Origin: Actinomycetota bacterium
GTDB lineage: Bacteria; Actinomycetota; Acidimicrobiia; Acidimicrobiales; Ilumatobacteraceae
Assembly (NCBI GenBank): GCA_009702045.1
Contig: WLIV01000003.1
Location: forward strand, 131,591 to 195,590
Direction: 5' to 3'
DNA: 64,000 nt
Shown here one piece after another: positions 43,439-50,998 of the stretch; positions within the stretch are counted from its first letter, which is position 1; the number at the start of each line of letters is the position of its first letter. The notes under the pieces are model-generated. The model did not search any database. It saw nothing but the letters and a program-made list of their open reading frames with translations, and was not told the DNA's origin. The position numbers and the translations under genes are program-made.

Positions 43439-45444
43439 GAGGGCTCCAGGACTTTGAGCGTCACGGGGGTGCCCGACATCTGCGGCATACCCGTGAACTG
43501 ATCGAGATCGTCGGCGCTGATCAGCTGGTTGACGTTCGTGTGCGCCCAGCCGTGCGGCACCGACACCGTTCCCACCATGTTGGCATCCGTCACCCTCACC
43601 CTCGCGCTCAGTGTGCCAACTGCGGACGACAGCTCGACCAACTGTCCGTCGTGGATGGACAACGCTGCGGCGTCGGTCGGGTGCAGCCACGCGGTGCTGT
43701 CGTCACCGTCGCGGTACCTCTGCGAGTTCTGGTGTCGCAGTTGGCGGCGCGGGGTCAACAGCATGCTCGTGCACGGCTGGTAGGTGCGCAGTTGCTCGAC
43801 CAGCGCAGCAGGCGCGAGATCCCACACACCGTCAGGTAAGCGCGACTGCACCCAGTTGTAGTGCGCGTCGTCGGTCAGTACCGGGCCGTCGGCGGCGCGG
43901 AGCGCGCGCAGTACCTCGGGGTCGCGCGTCGTCAGGTCGAGGACTGCGTCGGCATCCATCGTCGCCGGGTCGATGCCGGTGCCGAACACGTGCAGACCCA
44001 GTGCCGCCCCCATCTGTTCCAGGGCCCTCCACGACGCGACCCGACCTGGGTGTGCGTGCACCACGGCAGGGGTGTACTGGTCGTACACCCGATTGGCGAA
44101 CATGTCGAGCGGCAGCACGTCGGGTCGCTCCAGCTGGTCGTGGCAAGCGATGACGTGCGTGGCCAGCTCGGCGGTCTCGGTGCGGTCGACCTCCAGCACC
44201 ACCAGCGTGGGGAGTGCCTGCAGCGCAGCCGTGACGCGTGGTGTGTCGGGCAGGCAGGTGATGGCGTTGGCGCCGAAGATCACCAACGCCTGCAAGCGAC
44301 CGGACTCGATTTCTTCGGGGATCACCGATGCCGGCCATTCACCGTTGAGGCGCAGAATGTCGGGATGCGCGGTGGGGCCCGGTTGATCGAGGCGCACGCG
44401 CGGCAGCCGCTCGCGGCGGTCGATCCGCGTCCGGTAGCCGGGGTTGAACCACATCCCACCTGGCGTGTCGAACGAGCCGGTCACGATCATCAGCGCCCAG
44501 GCGAACCACTCGAGGAAGTTCCCCACGGGTGACATCGAGGCGCCAGTGCCGGTGATGACGGCGAGCCGCCCGGCGCGGCGCACCGACGCTGCCAGCGCCG
44601 TCAACTGTTCGTCGGTCACCCCGGTGAGCTCGCTGGTGGTGTGTAGGTCGAAGGGTGCCACTGCGGCGCGTAACGCGGTGAGGTTCACTGTGGTGGCGGC
44701 GAGGGTGGCAGCGTCGAGGCCGTAGCCGCCTTCCAGCACGTCACGGACCAGGAAGCCGAGCACTGCGTGGTCGGTTCCGGGCCGGGCGGGAACGTGGTTG
44801 CCTGCCAACCGGGCGGTCTCGGTGAACCGCGGGTCGATCACGTACACCTCGCCGCGGGCCACCGCGTCGCGGATGCGTTGCACCGGGTTGGCGAAACCCG
44901 TGGACTGGCCGTGTGACACGAGTGGGTTCGAGCCGACCAACAACATCAGGGTGCCCAGTTCGTCGGGATGCGGCACGAGCGCCGTGCTGCCCGCCATCAC
45001 AGCCGACACGTACGTCTTGGCCACCGAATCCACCGAGGCGGTGCTGTAGATCTGCGGTGTGCCCAGCCCCGCCTTCAGGCGCGCGAACGCGTACACGCCC
45101 GCCGGATCGATGAACGCTCCCGAGCCCATGAAGAAGCCCACGGACTGGACGCCGTGTTGCGCTGCCGTCGCGGCGAGTGCCTCTGCCGCGGCGGAGATGG
45201 CATCGTGCGCCGGGGTGGTCATCAGAGTGCCCTCGCGGCGCACGAGCGAGGACGTCAGGCGGTGTGGGCTGTGGTGGGCATCGGCCAGCGCGCGCCCCTT
45301 GGGGCACACGTAGCCCTGTGAGATGGGATGGTCGGGGTCGCCGCTGATCTTCACCACCCGGTCGCCGTCAGGCCCGTGCTCAACCTCCGCGAGGATGCCG
45401 CAGTTGGCGATGCAGATACGGCAGAAGCTACGTACCACGGTCAT
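43435..45444 (-). CDS. Molybdopterin oxidoreductase, DMSO-reductase family
   Basis: 669 residues. [4Fe-4S] ligands are Cys8-x2-Cys11-x3-Cys15 and Cys47 (VCPKGRAL). Central cofactor-binding domains (TLMLLVGSNPLVSHGQ, VITGTGASMSP, LVIFGANAITCLPDTP) and a C-terminal MopB domain (LLTPRRQLRHQNS, VSVPHGWAHTNVNQL) are complete. There is no Tat signal, so it acts in the cytoplasm. No electron-transfer subunit adjoins it. As first gene of the dehydrogenase operon it may hydroxylate or dehydrogenate the same catabolic intermediate. Confidence 0.92.
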   Translation of the reverse strand: MTVVRSFCRICIANCGILAEVEHGPDGDRVVKISGDPDHPISQGYVCPKGRALADAHHSPHRLTSSLVRREGTLMTTPAHDAISAAAEALAATAAQHGVQSVGFFMGSGAFIDPAGVYAFARLKAGLGTPQIYSTASVDSVAKTYVSAVMAGSTALVPHPDELGTLMLLVGSNPLVSHGQSTGFANPVQRIRDAVARGEVYVIDPRFTETARLAGNHVPARPGTDHAVLGFLVRDVLEGGYGLDAATLAATTVNLTALRAAVAPFDLHTTSELTGVTDEQLTALAASVRRAGRLAVITGTGASMSPVGNFLEWFAWALMIVTGSFDTPGGMWFNPGYRTRIDRRERLPRVRLDQPGPTAHPDILRLNGEWPASVIPEEIESGRLQALVIFGANAITCLPDTPRVTAALQALPTLVVLEVDRTETAELATHVIACHDQLERPDVLPLDMFANRVYDQYTPAVVHAHPGRVASWRALEQMGAALGLHVFGTGIDPATMDADAVLDLTTRDPEVLRALRAADGPVLTDDAHYNWVQSRLPDGVWDLAPAALVEQLRTYQPCTSMLLTPRRQLRHQNSQRYRDGDDSTAWLHPTDAAALSIHDGQLVELSSAVGTLSARVRVTDANMVGTVSVPHGWAHTNVNQLISADDLDQFTGMPQMSGTPVTLKVLEPS

Positions 45445-45466
45445 GCGCGCCCCCCGGTGCGGTCTG

Positions 45467-45482
45467 TTGACGAACTCGTCAG
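45467..45482. promoter_or_regulatory. TTGAC-N6-GTCA operator in divergent promoter
   Basis: TTGACGAACTCGTCAG contains the palindrome TGACGAACTCGTCA (6-bp arms, 2-base centre). It lies between the molybdopterin oxidoreductase and acyl-CoA synthetase starts. A site of the same architecture is at 50944-50961 before the SDR gene. TetR-type binding is inferred. Confidence 0.45.
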
Positions 45483-45552
45483 CTAGGTGTCCGGGAACTT
45501 ACCCCGGCGACGACCTCACTGGTAACTTCACACCCTGACGCAAGGGGGCCAG

Positions 45553-46968
45553 TTGGAAACCTGGAACGATCTGTTCCGCAAGTATTGGGTGGGTTCGTCC
45601 GCCCCTGCGGTCGTGACCTCCGACTTCATCTGGTCGGGCGATCAACTGGCTCGCCGTGCCGGTGGCGCGTCGAACTGGCTCGACGGGCTGGGCTTCACGC
45701 ACGGTCAGCCGGTGCCGATGGTGATCGACGAGTCGGCCGATGCCATCGCGCTCGCCGTGGGGGCCACGCTGTCGGGCCGCGTGCCGGCACCGCTCGGCAC
45801 CAAGTTGCCGGCCACAGACCTCGCGGCGGCGATCGCCAACCTGGGCGCCACGGTGATCGTGGCCGAGGAGAAAACGGCCGAACTGTGCCGTGCCGCGGCG
45901 GCGCTGATTGGCGCGTCGGTCGCCGTCATGCCAGCGTTCCCCGAGGCTGAGATTCCGAACGTGGTGGTGGGGCCCGACGAGGTGGCGCTGATCATCCATA
46001 CCTCTGGCACCACCGGGTTGCCCAAGCCCATCCCCGCCACGCACGAGCGGCTCTGCCAGCGCATCCGCATCTACACCACCACGATGGGCATCGGCCCCGG
46101 CGACCGCTACTGCTCGGCCTCGCCGTTCTCGCACACCGCTGGTGTGGCGATGACCTACACGGTGTTGGCCGTGGGCGCCGGCGTGGTGCCGCAGGACTGG
46201 TTCAGCATCGACAAGTGGCGCGAGGCCGGTCGTCTCGGTGTCACGTTCGCGCTGCTGGTACCCACGATGATCGACATCCTGTTGTCGGCCGGAGCGCTGG
46301 CCGATGTGCAACCCAAGGCGTTGCAGTACGGCGCATCGCCGATCCATCCCGAGACACTGGAGGCGGCGCTACGCGCGCTCCCGAACACGCGCTTCGTGCA
46401 GATCTTCGGCCAGACCGAGGTCAGCCCGATCTGCTGCCTCTCGCACGAGGACCACATGTTGGCGATCAACGGCCGACCCGAACTGCTGACCACCGTCGGT
46501 AAGCCCGTGCTCGATGTCGAGTTGAAGGTGGAGCACCCGGACAGCGAGGGCATCGGGCAGCTGATCCTGCGCTCACCGCACGCCTACGTGGTCGACGACG
46601 ACGGGTGGCGGCGCACGGGCGACTTCGGCCGCATCGACGACGAGGGTTACGTGACGCTCAGCGGGCGGGTCAACGACAAGATCGTGCGCGGCGGCGAGAA
46701 CATCTATCCCGTCGAGGTCGAGACTGCGCTGATCTCGCACCCGGCCGTGCGCGAGGCCGCAGTCGTGGGCGCACCCGACCGCCGCTACGGCGAGATCGTC
46801 AAAGCCGTCGTGGTGCTGGATGACACCCAGCCTGCTCCGACGGTGGAGGAGCTGCAGCTCCATGTGCGCAACTTGCTGGCCCATTTCAAGACGCCCGCCA
46901 TCGTGTTGTTCGCCGACGAGTTGCCGCGCAACGCCAGCGGCAAGGTCCTGCGCCGGAAGCTGATCTGA
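45553..46968 (+). CDS. Acyl-CoA synthetase (AMP-forming)
   Basis: 471 residues. ANL superfamily: P-loop LIIHTSGTTGLPKPIP, A5 region IFGQTEVSP, A7/A8 RRTGDFGRIDDEGYVTLSGR and GGENIYPVEVE, and the C-terminal lysine in NASGKVLRRKL. It activates a carboxylic acid to its CoA thioester. The TTG start at 45553 has AAGGGGG 4-5 bases upstream. It is divergent from the oxidoreductase/dehydrogenase operon and overlaps the phosphotransferase gene (TGATG), so it probably feeds the same pathway. Confidence 0.93.
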   Translation: METWNDLFRKYWVGSSAPAVVTSDFIWSGDQLARRAGGASNWLDGLGFTHGQPVPMVIDESADAIALAVGATLSGRVPAPLGTKLPATDLAAAIANLGATVIVAEEKTAELCRAAAALIGASVAVMPAFPEAEIPNVVVGPDEVALIIHTSGTTGLPKPIPATHERLCQRIRIYTTTMGIGPGDRYCSASPFSHTAGVAMTYTVLAVGAGVVPQDWFSIDKWREAGRLGVTFALLVPTMIDILLSAGALADVQPKALQYGASPIHPETLEAALRALPNTRFVQIFGQTEVSPICCLSHEDHMLAINGRPELLTTVGKPVLDVELKVEHPDSEGIGQLILRSPHAYVVDDDGWRRTGDFGRIDDEGYVTLSGRVNDKIVRGGENIYPVEVETALISHPAVREAAVVGAPDRRYGEIVKAVVVLDDTQPAPTVEELQLHVRNLLAHFKTPAIVLFADELPRNASGKVLRRKLI

Positions 46969-48017
46969 TGAGCGACACCGACGCGCTACCCGGTATCGAC
47001 CACGCGCCTGTGGAGGCCTGGATCACCGCCCACGTGGCCGGGCTCACGCCGCCGCTGAAGTTCTCGCTGATCTCCGGCGGGCACAGCAACATCACCTATT
47101 TCGTCGACGACTCCGCCGGCTGGGGCGCCGTGCTGCGCCGCCCGCCGTTGGGCAGCAAGGGCGGCAACGCGCACAACATGGCGCGCGAGTACATGGTGAT
47201 CGCCGCACTCGCGGGTTCGCCGGTGCCGGTGCCAGCAGCATTGGCGCTGTGCGAGGACGAGGCCGTCAACGGGTCGCCGTTCTATGTGATGGGTCGCTGC
47301 GCCGGCCGGGTGGTGGAGAACCCGGAGACCGTCGCCGAGTTCTTCCCCTCCCTGTCGTCACGTCGCCGCGCCGGCGAGCAGATCGTCGACGTGATGGCGG
47401 CGATGCACATGGTCGACATCGACTCGGTCGGCCTCGGCGACGCTGCGCGCCGAGAGGGTTTCCTCGATCGTCAGCTCAAGCGCCTCACCGGCGTGTGGGA
47501 ACAGAACAAGACCCGCGAGCTACCGGTGATGGAGACGCTGCGCGAGCGCTTGGTGGCACTCAAGCCCGAGCAGTTGGCGACTGGCATCGTGCACAGCGAC
47601 TACCGCATGGGCAACGTGATGTTCACCGCCGATGGCACGCTCAGCGGCGTACTCGACTGGGAGCTGTGGACGCTCGGCGACCCGCTGGCCGACCTCGCGT
47701 TCTTGCTGAACAACTGGGACGAACCTGACGATGACGCCCCGCAGGTGCTGATGCAGCTGCCGCCCACGCGTGCCCCCGGTTTCCCCACCCGCGCGGAAGT
47801 GCTGGCTCGCTACGCCGCGGCCACGGGCTTCGACGTCTCGGGTATCGAGTACTACCGCGCCTTCCAGCACTGGAAGATCGCAATCATCGCCGAGGGCGTC
47901 AAGCGCCGCTACGAGCAGGGCAACATGGCCAACCAGGACGTCGACTTCGAACACCTGTCCAACCGGGTCGTCACCATGGCCGAGTTGGCGACCGCCCACC
48001 TCGACCGCCTGGGGTAG
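46968..48017 (+). CDS. ACAD10-type aminoglycoside-phosphotransferase-fold kinase
   Basis: 349 residues. APH-fold kinase: SLISGGHSNITYFV (nucleotide loop), catalytic TGIVHSDYRMGNVMF and metal-binding VLDWELWTLGDPLADLAF. The sequence is of the ACAD10/11 N-terminal kinase group, which phosphorylates 4-hydroxyacyl-CoA so that it can enter beta-oxidation. Its overlap with the acyl-CoA synthetase and nearness to two acyl-CoA dehydrogenases fit that role. Confidence 0.88.
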   Translation: MSDTDALPGIDHAPVEAWITAHVAGLTPPLKFSLISGGHSNITYFVDDSAGWGAVLRRPPLGSKGGNAHNMAREYMVIAALAGSPVPVPAALALCEDEAVNGSPFYVMGRCAGRVVENPETVAEFFPSLSSRRRAGEQIVDVMAAMHMVDIDSVGLGDAARREGFLDRQLKRLTGVWEQNKTRELPVMETLRERLVALKPEQLATGIVHSDYRMGNVMFTADGTLSGVLDWELWTLGDPLADLAFLLNNWDEPDDDAPQVLMQLPPTRAPGFPTRAEVLARYAAATGFDVSGIEYYRAFQHWKIAIIAEGVKRRYEQGNMANQDVDFEHLSNRVVTMAELATAHLDRLG

Positions 48018-48032
48018 CTCCTCCGTTTCCGG

Positions 48033-48054
48033 CTGGTACCATTTCCGGTACCAG
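48033..48054. promoter_or_regulatory. Operator of the yefM-yoeB operon
   Basis: CTGGTACC and GGTACCAG form a perfect 8-bp inverted repeat around ATTTCC, 16 bases before the antitoxin ATG. YefM-type antitoxins bind palindromes with a GTAC core and the toxin acts as co-repressor. Confidence 0.6.
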
Positions 48055-48070
48055 TTGAAGAGGAGGCGCT

Positions 48071-48316
48071 ATGGCGATCACCGCCAGCGAGGCCCGCAAA
48101 AACCTGTTCCCGCTGATCCAGCAGGTGAACGACGACCGCAACCCGGTGGAGATCACGTCCAAGGGCGGCGACGCCGTGCTGCTCTCGCTCGCCGACTACC
48201 AAGCGCTGGAGGAGACGGCTCATCTCCTGCGTTCGCCGGCCAACGTACGGCGCCTGCTGGAGAGCCTCGATCAGGCCCGCGCCGGCAAGGTGCAGGCGCA
48301 CACGCTCGATCGCTGA
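48071..48316 (+). CDS. yefM: YefM/Phd-family antitoxin
   Basis: 81 residues. AITASEARKNLFPLIQQVND and EITSKGGDAVLLSLADYQAL are the DNA-binding PhdYeFM fold; the rest is the flexible toxin-wrapping tail (LRSPANVRRLLESLDQA). AGGAGG stands 4 bases before the ATG. It neutralises the YoeB toxin encoded 9 bases downstream and represses the operon through the palindrome just upstream. Confidence 0.93.
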   Translation: MAITASEARKNLFPLIQQVNDDRNPVEITSKGGDAVLLSLADYQALEETAHLLRSPANVRRLLESLDQARAGKVQAHTLDR

Positions 48317-48325
48317 GGCACCCGC

Positions 48326-48583
48326 ATGCGGTTGGTGTTCACACCGAACGGCTGGGAGGACTACGTCTTCTGGCAGACCTCCGACCGGGCGATGCTGAAG
48401 CGGATCAACCGCCTGCTCGACGACATCGTGCGCGACCCGTTCGACGGCATCGGCAAGCCCGAGCAGTTGCGCCACGCGTTGGCCGGCGCATGGTCGCGCC
48501 GCATCGACGATGAGCACCGCCTCGTGTACCTGGTCGACGGCGACGACGTGGTCGTCCTGCAGGCCCGCTACCACTACGGCTGA
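48326..48583 (+). CDS. yoeB: YoeB/Txe-family mRNA interferase toxin
   Basis: 85 residues, the full family length. [60 protein letters not shown] and the final ARYHYG are all present; the catalytic Glu (in KPEQL), Arg, His and terminal Tyr residues of YoeB are intact. It cleaves mRNA at the ribosomal A site. The pair with YefM appears functional. Confidence 0.94.
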   Translation: MRLVFTPNGWEDYVFWQTSDRAMLKRINRLLDDIVRDPFDGIGKPEQLRHALAGAWSRRIDDEHRLVYLVDGDDVVVLQARYHYG

Positions 48584-48729
48584 GTGCTGCCTCTTGCGCA
48601 GAGCGCACAGAACTGGCATTCTGCTCGGCCTGTCCGAACGGGCCGCAGCGCGGAACTGCCGATCTGGACACCTGAGGGGAACCAGGTTCGGCTCGAATCC
48701 CGTCGGGCGCACCACTCGAAGTCGCGAGT

Positions 48730-49287
48730 TCAGGGCCAGCCCGGTCGAGGTTGGGGGTGGTATTTCGGCACATGGTTGCGAAGCGGCCGACCTGATGTCC
48801 TCCACAGCCATTCCAGAGTCCAAACTGAGAGAATCGGGATCGTCAGGATCGGCCACAGCGCAGCGATACCCGCATCGGACCAGAGCATGGCGAACAACCC
48901 CGCCAGCGTGAGCGCCGCGAGGAACCAGTAGCAGCTGATACCCAGGACATGGCGCCAAAGCGGACGAGCCAGTGACGGGTTGACCGCTTGATGCCGAGCG
49001 GCATAGCAGACACTCAACACGGCAGCGAGTAGGAACGCAGCGGGCAGGAAGTAGGCCCAGTCCTGCTGATGCTCCACCCATGCCTGCTGTCCGTATGTGA
49101 AACGGCAGGCAACGGTCGGCGGAAACCACGAGCGACCGACCTGCTGAACGCTGTCGAAGTCATCCATGACGAAGTAACTGCACCCGGCCGGTCCACCGCT
49201 CCACACTTCGGCCGCTCCGATCAGGCCCAGCGCGGATAACACCGCCGCCGGGACCCACCGCAGGCGACTCCAGAGCTTCTGAGTCAT
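48730..49287 (-). CDS. Hypothetical four-helix membrane protein
   Basis: 185 residues. Predicted helices near 10-28 (VPAAVLSALGLIGAAEVW), 78-96 (AYFLPAAFLLAAVLSVCY), 112-132 and 138-158; a Cys-containing extracytoplasmic loop (residues 30-75) carries CSYFVMDDF and ACRFTYGQQ, perhaps a disulphide. No family recognised. It is the only minus-strand gene of the small accessory block and is flanked by a 14-bp direct repeat. TAGGGT 6 bases before the ATG suggests its own leaderless promoter. Confidence 0.7.
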   Translation of the reverse strand: MTQKLWSRLRWVPAAVLSALGLIGAAEVWSGGPAGCSYFVMDDFDSVQQVGRSWFPPTVACRFTYGQQAWVEHQQDWAYFLPAAFLLAAVLSVCYAARHQAVNPSLARPLWRHVLGISCYWFLAALTLAGLFAMLWSDAGIAALWPILTIPILSVWTLEWLWRTSGRPLRNHVPKYHPQPRPGWP

Positions 49288-49293
49288 GCCGCA

Positions 49294-49299
49294 ACCCTA
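49294..49299 (-). promoter_or_regulatory. -10 box (TAGGGT) for the four-helix membrane protein
   Basis: On the minus strand TAGGGT ends 6 bases before the ATG at 49287; identical to the coaA -10 box. Confidence 0.45.
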
Positions 49300-49416
49300 A
49301 GCGCCATTGATCGGTAACTGAAGTCGATCCAGCGTGTTGGAGATGTACGGCCAGGCTGACCGTCCAGAACTGCCGATCTGCTTGCATCCCGCTGGATGCC
49401 AAGTCAGGGTGATGTC

Positions 49417-49656
49417 GTGACAATCTCAATCGGCTCACGCGTGAAGGTTCGCCGCGATCCTGACTTTGGTCCAGGTCCGTGGCCCGCGGAACCGACGGCG
49501 ACAGTCATCGGTCCGCCGCAAGTGGTCGAGGGTCGAAACGGCGCGCTGACGACTTACTGGGTTGAGTTCGACGAGCCGCAAACTGACGCCGATGGAGATG
49601 GCCCGTACGCCACATCGCAGGTGCTCGAGAAGTACCTCGAACTGGAGGGCGCTTAG
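49417..49656 (+). CDS. Small SH3-like hypothetical protein
   Basis: 79 residues from the GTG at 49417, which has AGGGTGA 4 bases upstream; an ATG at 49396 in the same frame would add 7 residues. It is beta-rich: ISIGSRVKVRRDPDFGPGPW, TATVIGPPQVVEG and TYWVEFDEPQTDADGDGP suggest a small barrel similar to SH3 or KOW-like modules, ending in an acidic helix. No family is recognised. Function unknown; the next gene begins 19 bases later. Confidence 0.55.
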   Translation: MTISIGSRVKVRRDPDFGPGPWPAEPTATVIGPPQVVEGRNGALTTYWVEFDEPQTDADGDGPYATSQVLEKYLELEGA

Positions 49657-49675
49657 CACCGATCCGCCGTTCTGG

Positions 49676-50020
49676 GTGCTGGACAAGGGCGGTCACCTCG
49701 GGCAATCTGCACCGGTGGGCAGCGGCAAGGACACCACTATCGAAATGTTGCTGTCACGTCTGCGCGAGGACCTTGGGACCGATGCCTTCGACGTCGTGGA
49801 TCACTGGGCTACCGACCGATACGCCGTCGGGGTCGCCCGACCAGCCGATCACCGGTTCCTGGTGTACATCTCCACCGACCTACCCGAACGCAGCGAGTAC
49901 GCCTATCAGGTCGAGCGCCCGCCGAGCGGCGGGGAGATGCCGTACGAAGCCGATCCCATGGTGGACGTTGCCACATACAACGAGCTGCTCAACGCTGTGC
50001 GAGCTCACCTGACGCCGTAG
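49676..50020 (+). CDS. Hypothetical protein, immunity-like size and composition
   Basis: 114 residues if started at the GTG 49676; GTG 49715 is the alternative. The conserved-looking part is TIEMLLSRLREDLGTDAFDV, VARPADHRFLVYISTD and MVDVATYNELLNAVRAHL, an acidic alpha/beta protein. Its small acidic fold and neighbourhood of toxin-antitoxin genes resemble immunity or antitoxin proteins, but no family is recognised. A short hairpin (from 50021) follows the stop directly. Confidence 0.5.
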   Translation: MLDKGGHLGQSAPVGSGKDTTIEMLLSRLREDLGTDAFDVVDHWATDRYAVGVARPADHRFLVYISTDLPERSEYAYQVERPPSGGEMPYEADPMVDVATYNELLNAVRAHLTP

Positions 50021-50046
50021 TGCATACCTGCCGATAGGCGTGGATG
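50021..50046. repeat. Border repeat copy 1 (GCATACCTGCCGATAGG)
   Basis: GCATACCTGCCGATAGG follows the stop of the upstream gene and forms a small hairpin (CCT...AGG within GCAT...ATGC). The same sequence, one base shorter, recurs at 50563-50578 after the next gene. Confidence 0.5.
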
Positions 50047-50061
50047 CGGCACCCAAGACAG

Positions 50062-50102
50062 CGTCAACAGATGTTGACGGAGGGCTCGACCTGTCGTAGC
50101 CT
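50062..50102 (+). promoter_or_regulatory. Promoter and operator of the decayed toxin-antitoxin locus
   Basis: -35 TTGACG (50074-50079), 17-base spacer, -10 TAGCCT (50097-50102), then 6 bases to the GTG. The inverted repeat CGTCAAC-AGAT-GTTGACG (50062-50079) overlaps the -35 box, as expected for autoregulation by the antitoxin. Confidence 0.6.
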
Positions 50103-50108
50103 GTTGTC

Positions 50109-50292
50109 GTGGACGTCGAGCCAGCAGCACGAAAGCACGGCGTCGACGACGATGACATGTCCCACGCAATTCGACATCACTGGCGAGCCTTCGAGACCGA
50201 CGATCCGGCGGTCACGATGTTCATAGGGCGTCGCCGTCATCCACGCGATGCCGGCCAGAGGCAAGTTCCTGAAGGGGTGGTGGAGGAAATGA
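50109..50292 (+). pseudogene. Frameshifted BrnT-like toxin gene
   Basis: From the GTG the frame reads ARKHGVDDDDMSHAIRHHW and ends its toxin-like part at TMFIG near 50228. The +1 frame then gives GVAVIHAMPARGKFLKGW and stops at 50292. Both pieces match the two ends of a small toxin-like family (DUF4258/BrnT-like, from memory) whose C-terminus is IHAMPAR-x-KFL. The middle segment (about 15 residues with an ENLLE/LEVGV-type strand) is missing, so a deletion with a frame change has broken the gene. The +1-frame stop overlaps the antitoxin ATG (ATGA), confirming the original operon. Confidence 0.75.
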
Positions 50293-50549
50293 GTACAACA
50301 CGAGCAGCACGAACAAAGGCTCTCGAAGCGTGGGCCGACACGGTCGAACCAGGAGACCTGGTGGTCGCTGACACCCAGTCGCTACGCGCGATCGCCGAGC
50401 TCGCCGAACAGCGCGGAGACCTCGATGCGGCCTTGGCCGAGGCCATTCGTTCTGCTCGGCGCGCCCATCGGTCGTGGTCGGAGATCGGCGCAATGTTGGG
50501 TGTCTCGAAGCAGGCAGCCCAGAGGAAGTACTCGAAGGTCGCCGTATAG
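50289..50549 (+). CDS. HTH antitoxin-like protein of the decayed locus
   Basis: 86 residues from the ATG at 50289 (GGAGG two bases upstream, overlapping the old toxin stop). The N-terminal helices (KALEAWADTVEPGDLVVADT) lead to a helical repeat and a C-terminal helix-turn-helix, SWSEIGAMLGVSKQAAQRKY, as in the Trp-repressor-like HTH proteins that accompany this toxin type. It appears intact although its toxin is broken. An upstream in-frame GTG at 50109 would fuse it to toxin remnants, which is unlikely to be the native product. Confidence 0.72.
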   Translation: MSTTRAARTKALEAWADTVEPGDLVVADTQSLRAIAELAEQRGDLDAALAEAIRSARRAHRSWSEIGAMLGVSKQAAQRKYSKVAV

Positions 50550-50942
50550 CCGACGCGCCACGCATACCTGCCATAGGTGCGGCTTCGAGCTGCGGGTGCG
50601 CCTCCTGCGACGCAGGACCCACACGCTGCAGCCACGGGACTCGGCCTGTGCTCTTGGTGGTCGCTTCCTGGGGACGGTTCCCAGGAACCGCCCCACCTGC
50701 CCGATCAGCGGTGCACCACGGCGTGTCGCAGATCGGCCCCCTCCCGTTCATGTCACACACCGACGACGGAAGCACGAGGCCAGCGTGTGACCAGACCGCG
50801 TGATTCGCGAGTTCGAGCCACGAATGGCTGCCGAAATGCGCTGGACGCAGCGGTGGGGCCTTCTGAATTGTCGCTGTGCACACGAGTGGGAGGGCGCTGT
50901 CGGCGTTGGCGGGTGACGGAGCAGCGTCTGGGTTGAGCGATC
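50550..50942. other. Gene-free interval with repeats and a hairpin
   Basis: No reading frame here has convincing coding character. It holds the second border repeat (50563-50578, ACCT-GCCAT-AGGT hairpin), and a strong hairpin at 50670-50694 (CGGTTCC/GGAACCG plus GGGG/CCCC with a one-base bulge). It may be eroded remains of an accessory insertion. Confidence 0.5.
50670..50694. terminator. Strong hairpin in the gene-free interval
   Basis: GGGG-A-CGGTTCC pairs with GGAACCG-CCCC around two bases. No T tract; it lies about 120 bases after the antitoxin gene and could end that transcript. Confidence 0.4.
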
Positions 50943-50962
50943 GTTTGACGCTTCTGTCAAAC
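50943..50962. promoter_or_regulatory. Operator GTTTGAC-N6-GTCAAAC upstream of the SDR gene
   Basis: Perfect 7-bp inverted repeat around GCTTCT, 36 bases before the SDR start. Same TTGAC-N6-GTCA architecture as the site at 45467-45482; typical of TetR-family operators in acyl-CoA catabolism. Confidence 0.55.
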
Positions 50963-50998
50963 TGTTCCCCGCACATCTGAGTACAGGGAGACGTCATC

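Noticed and set aside
48640-48714. Complete tRNA gene
   Set aside because: Only a 3'-end-like segment is present; no acceptor 5' strand, D arm or anticodon arm pairs with it. Kept only as a possible attachment-site scar.
50577-50936. Possible coding frame in the interval before the SDR gene
   Set aside because: Composition is irregular, no start signal or conserved-looking segment; overlaps a hairpin and repeats.
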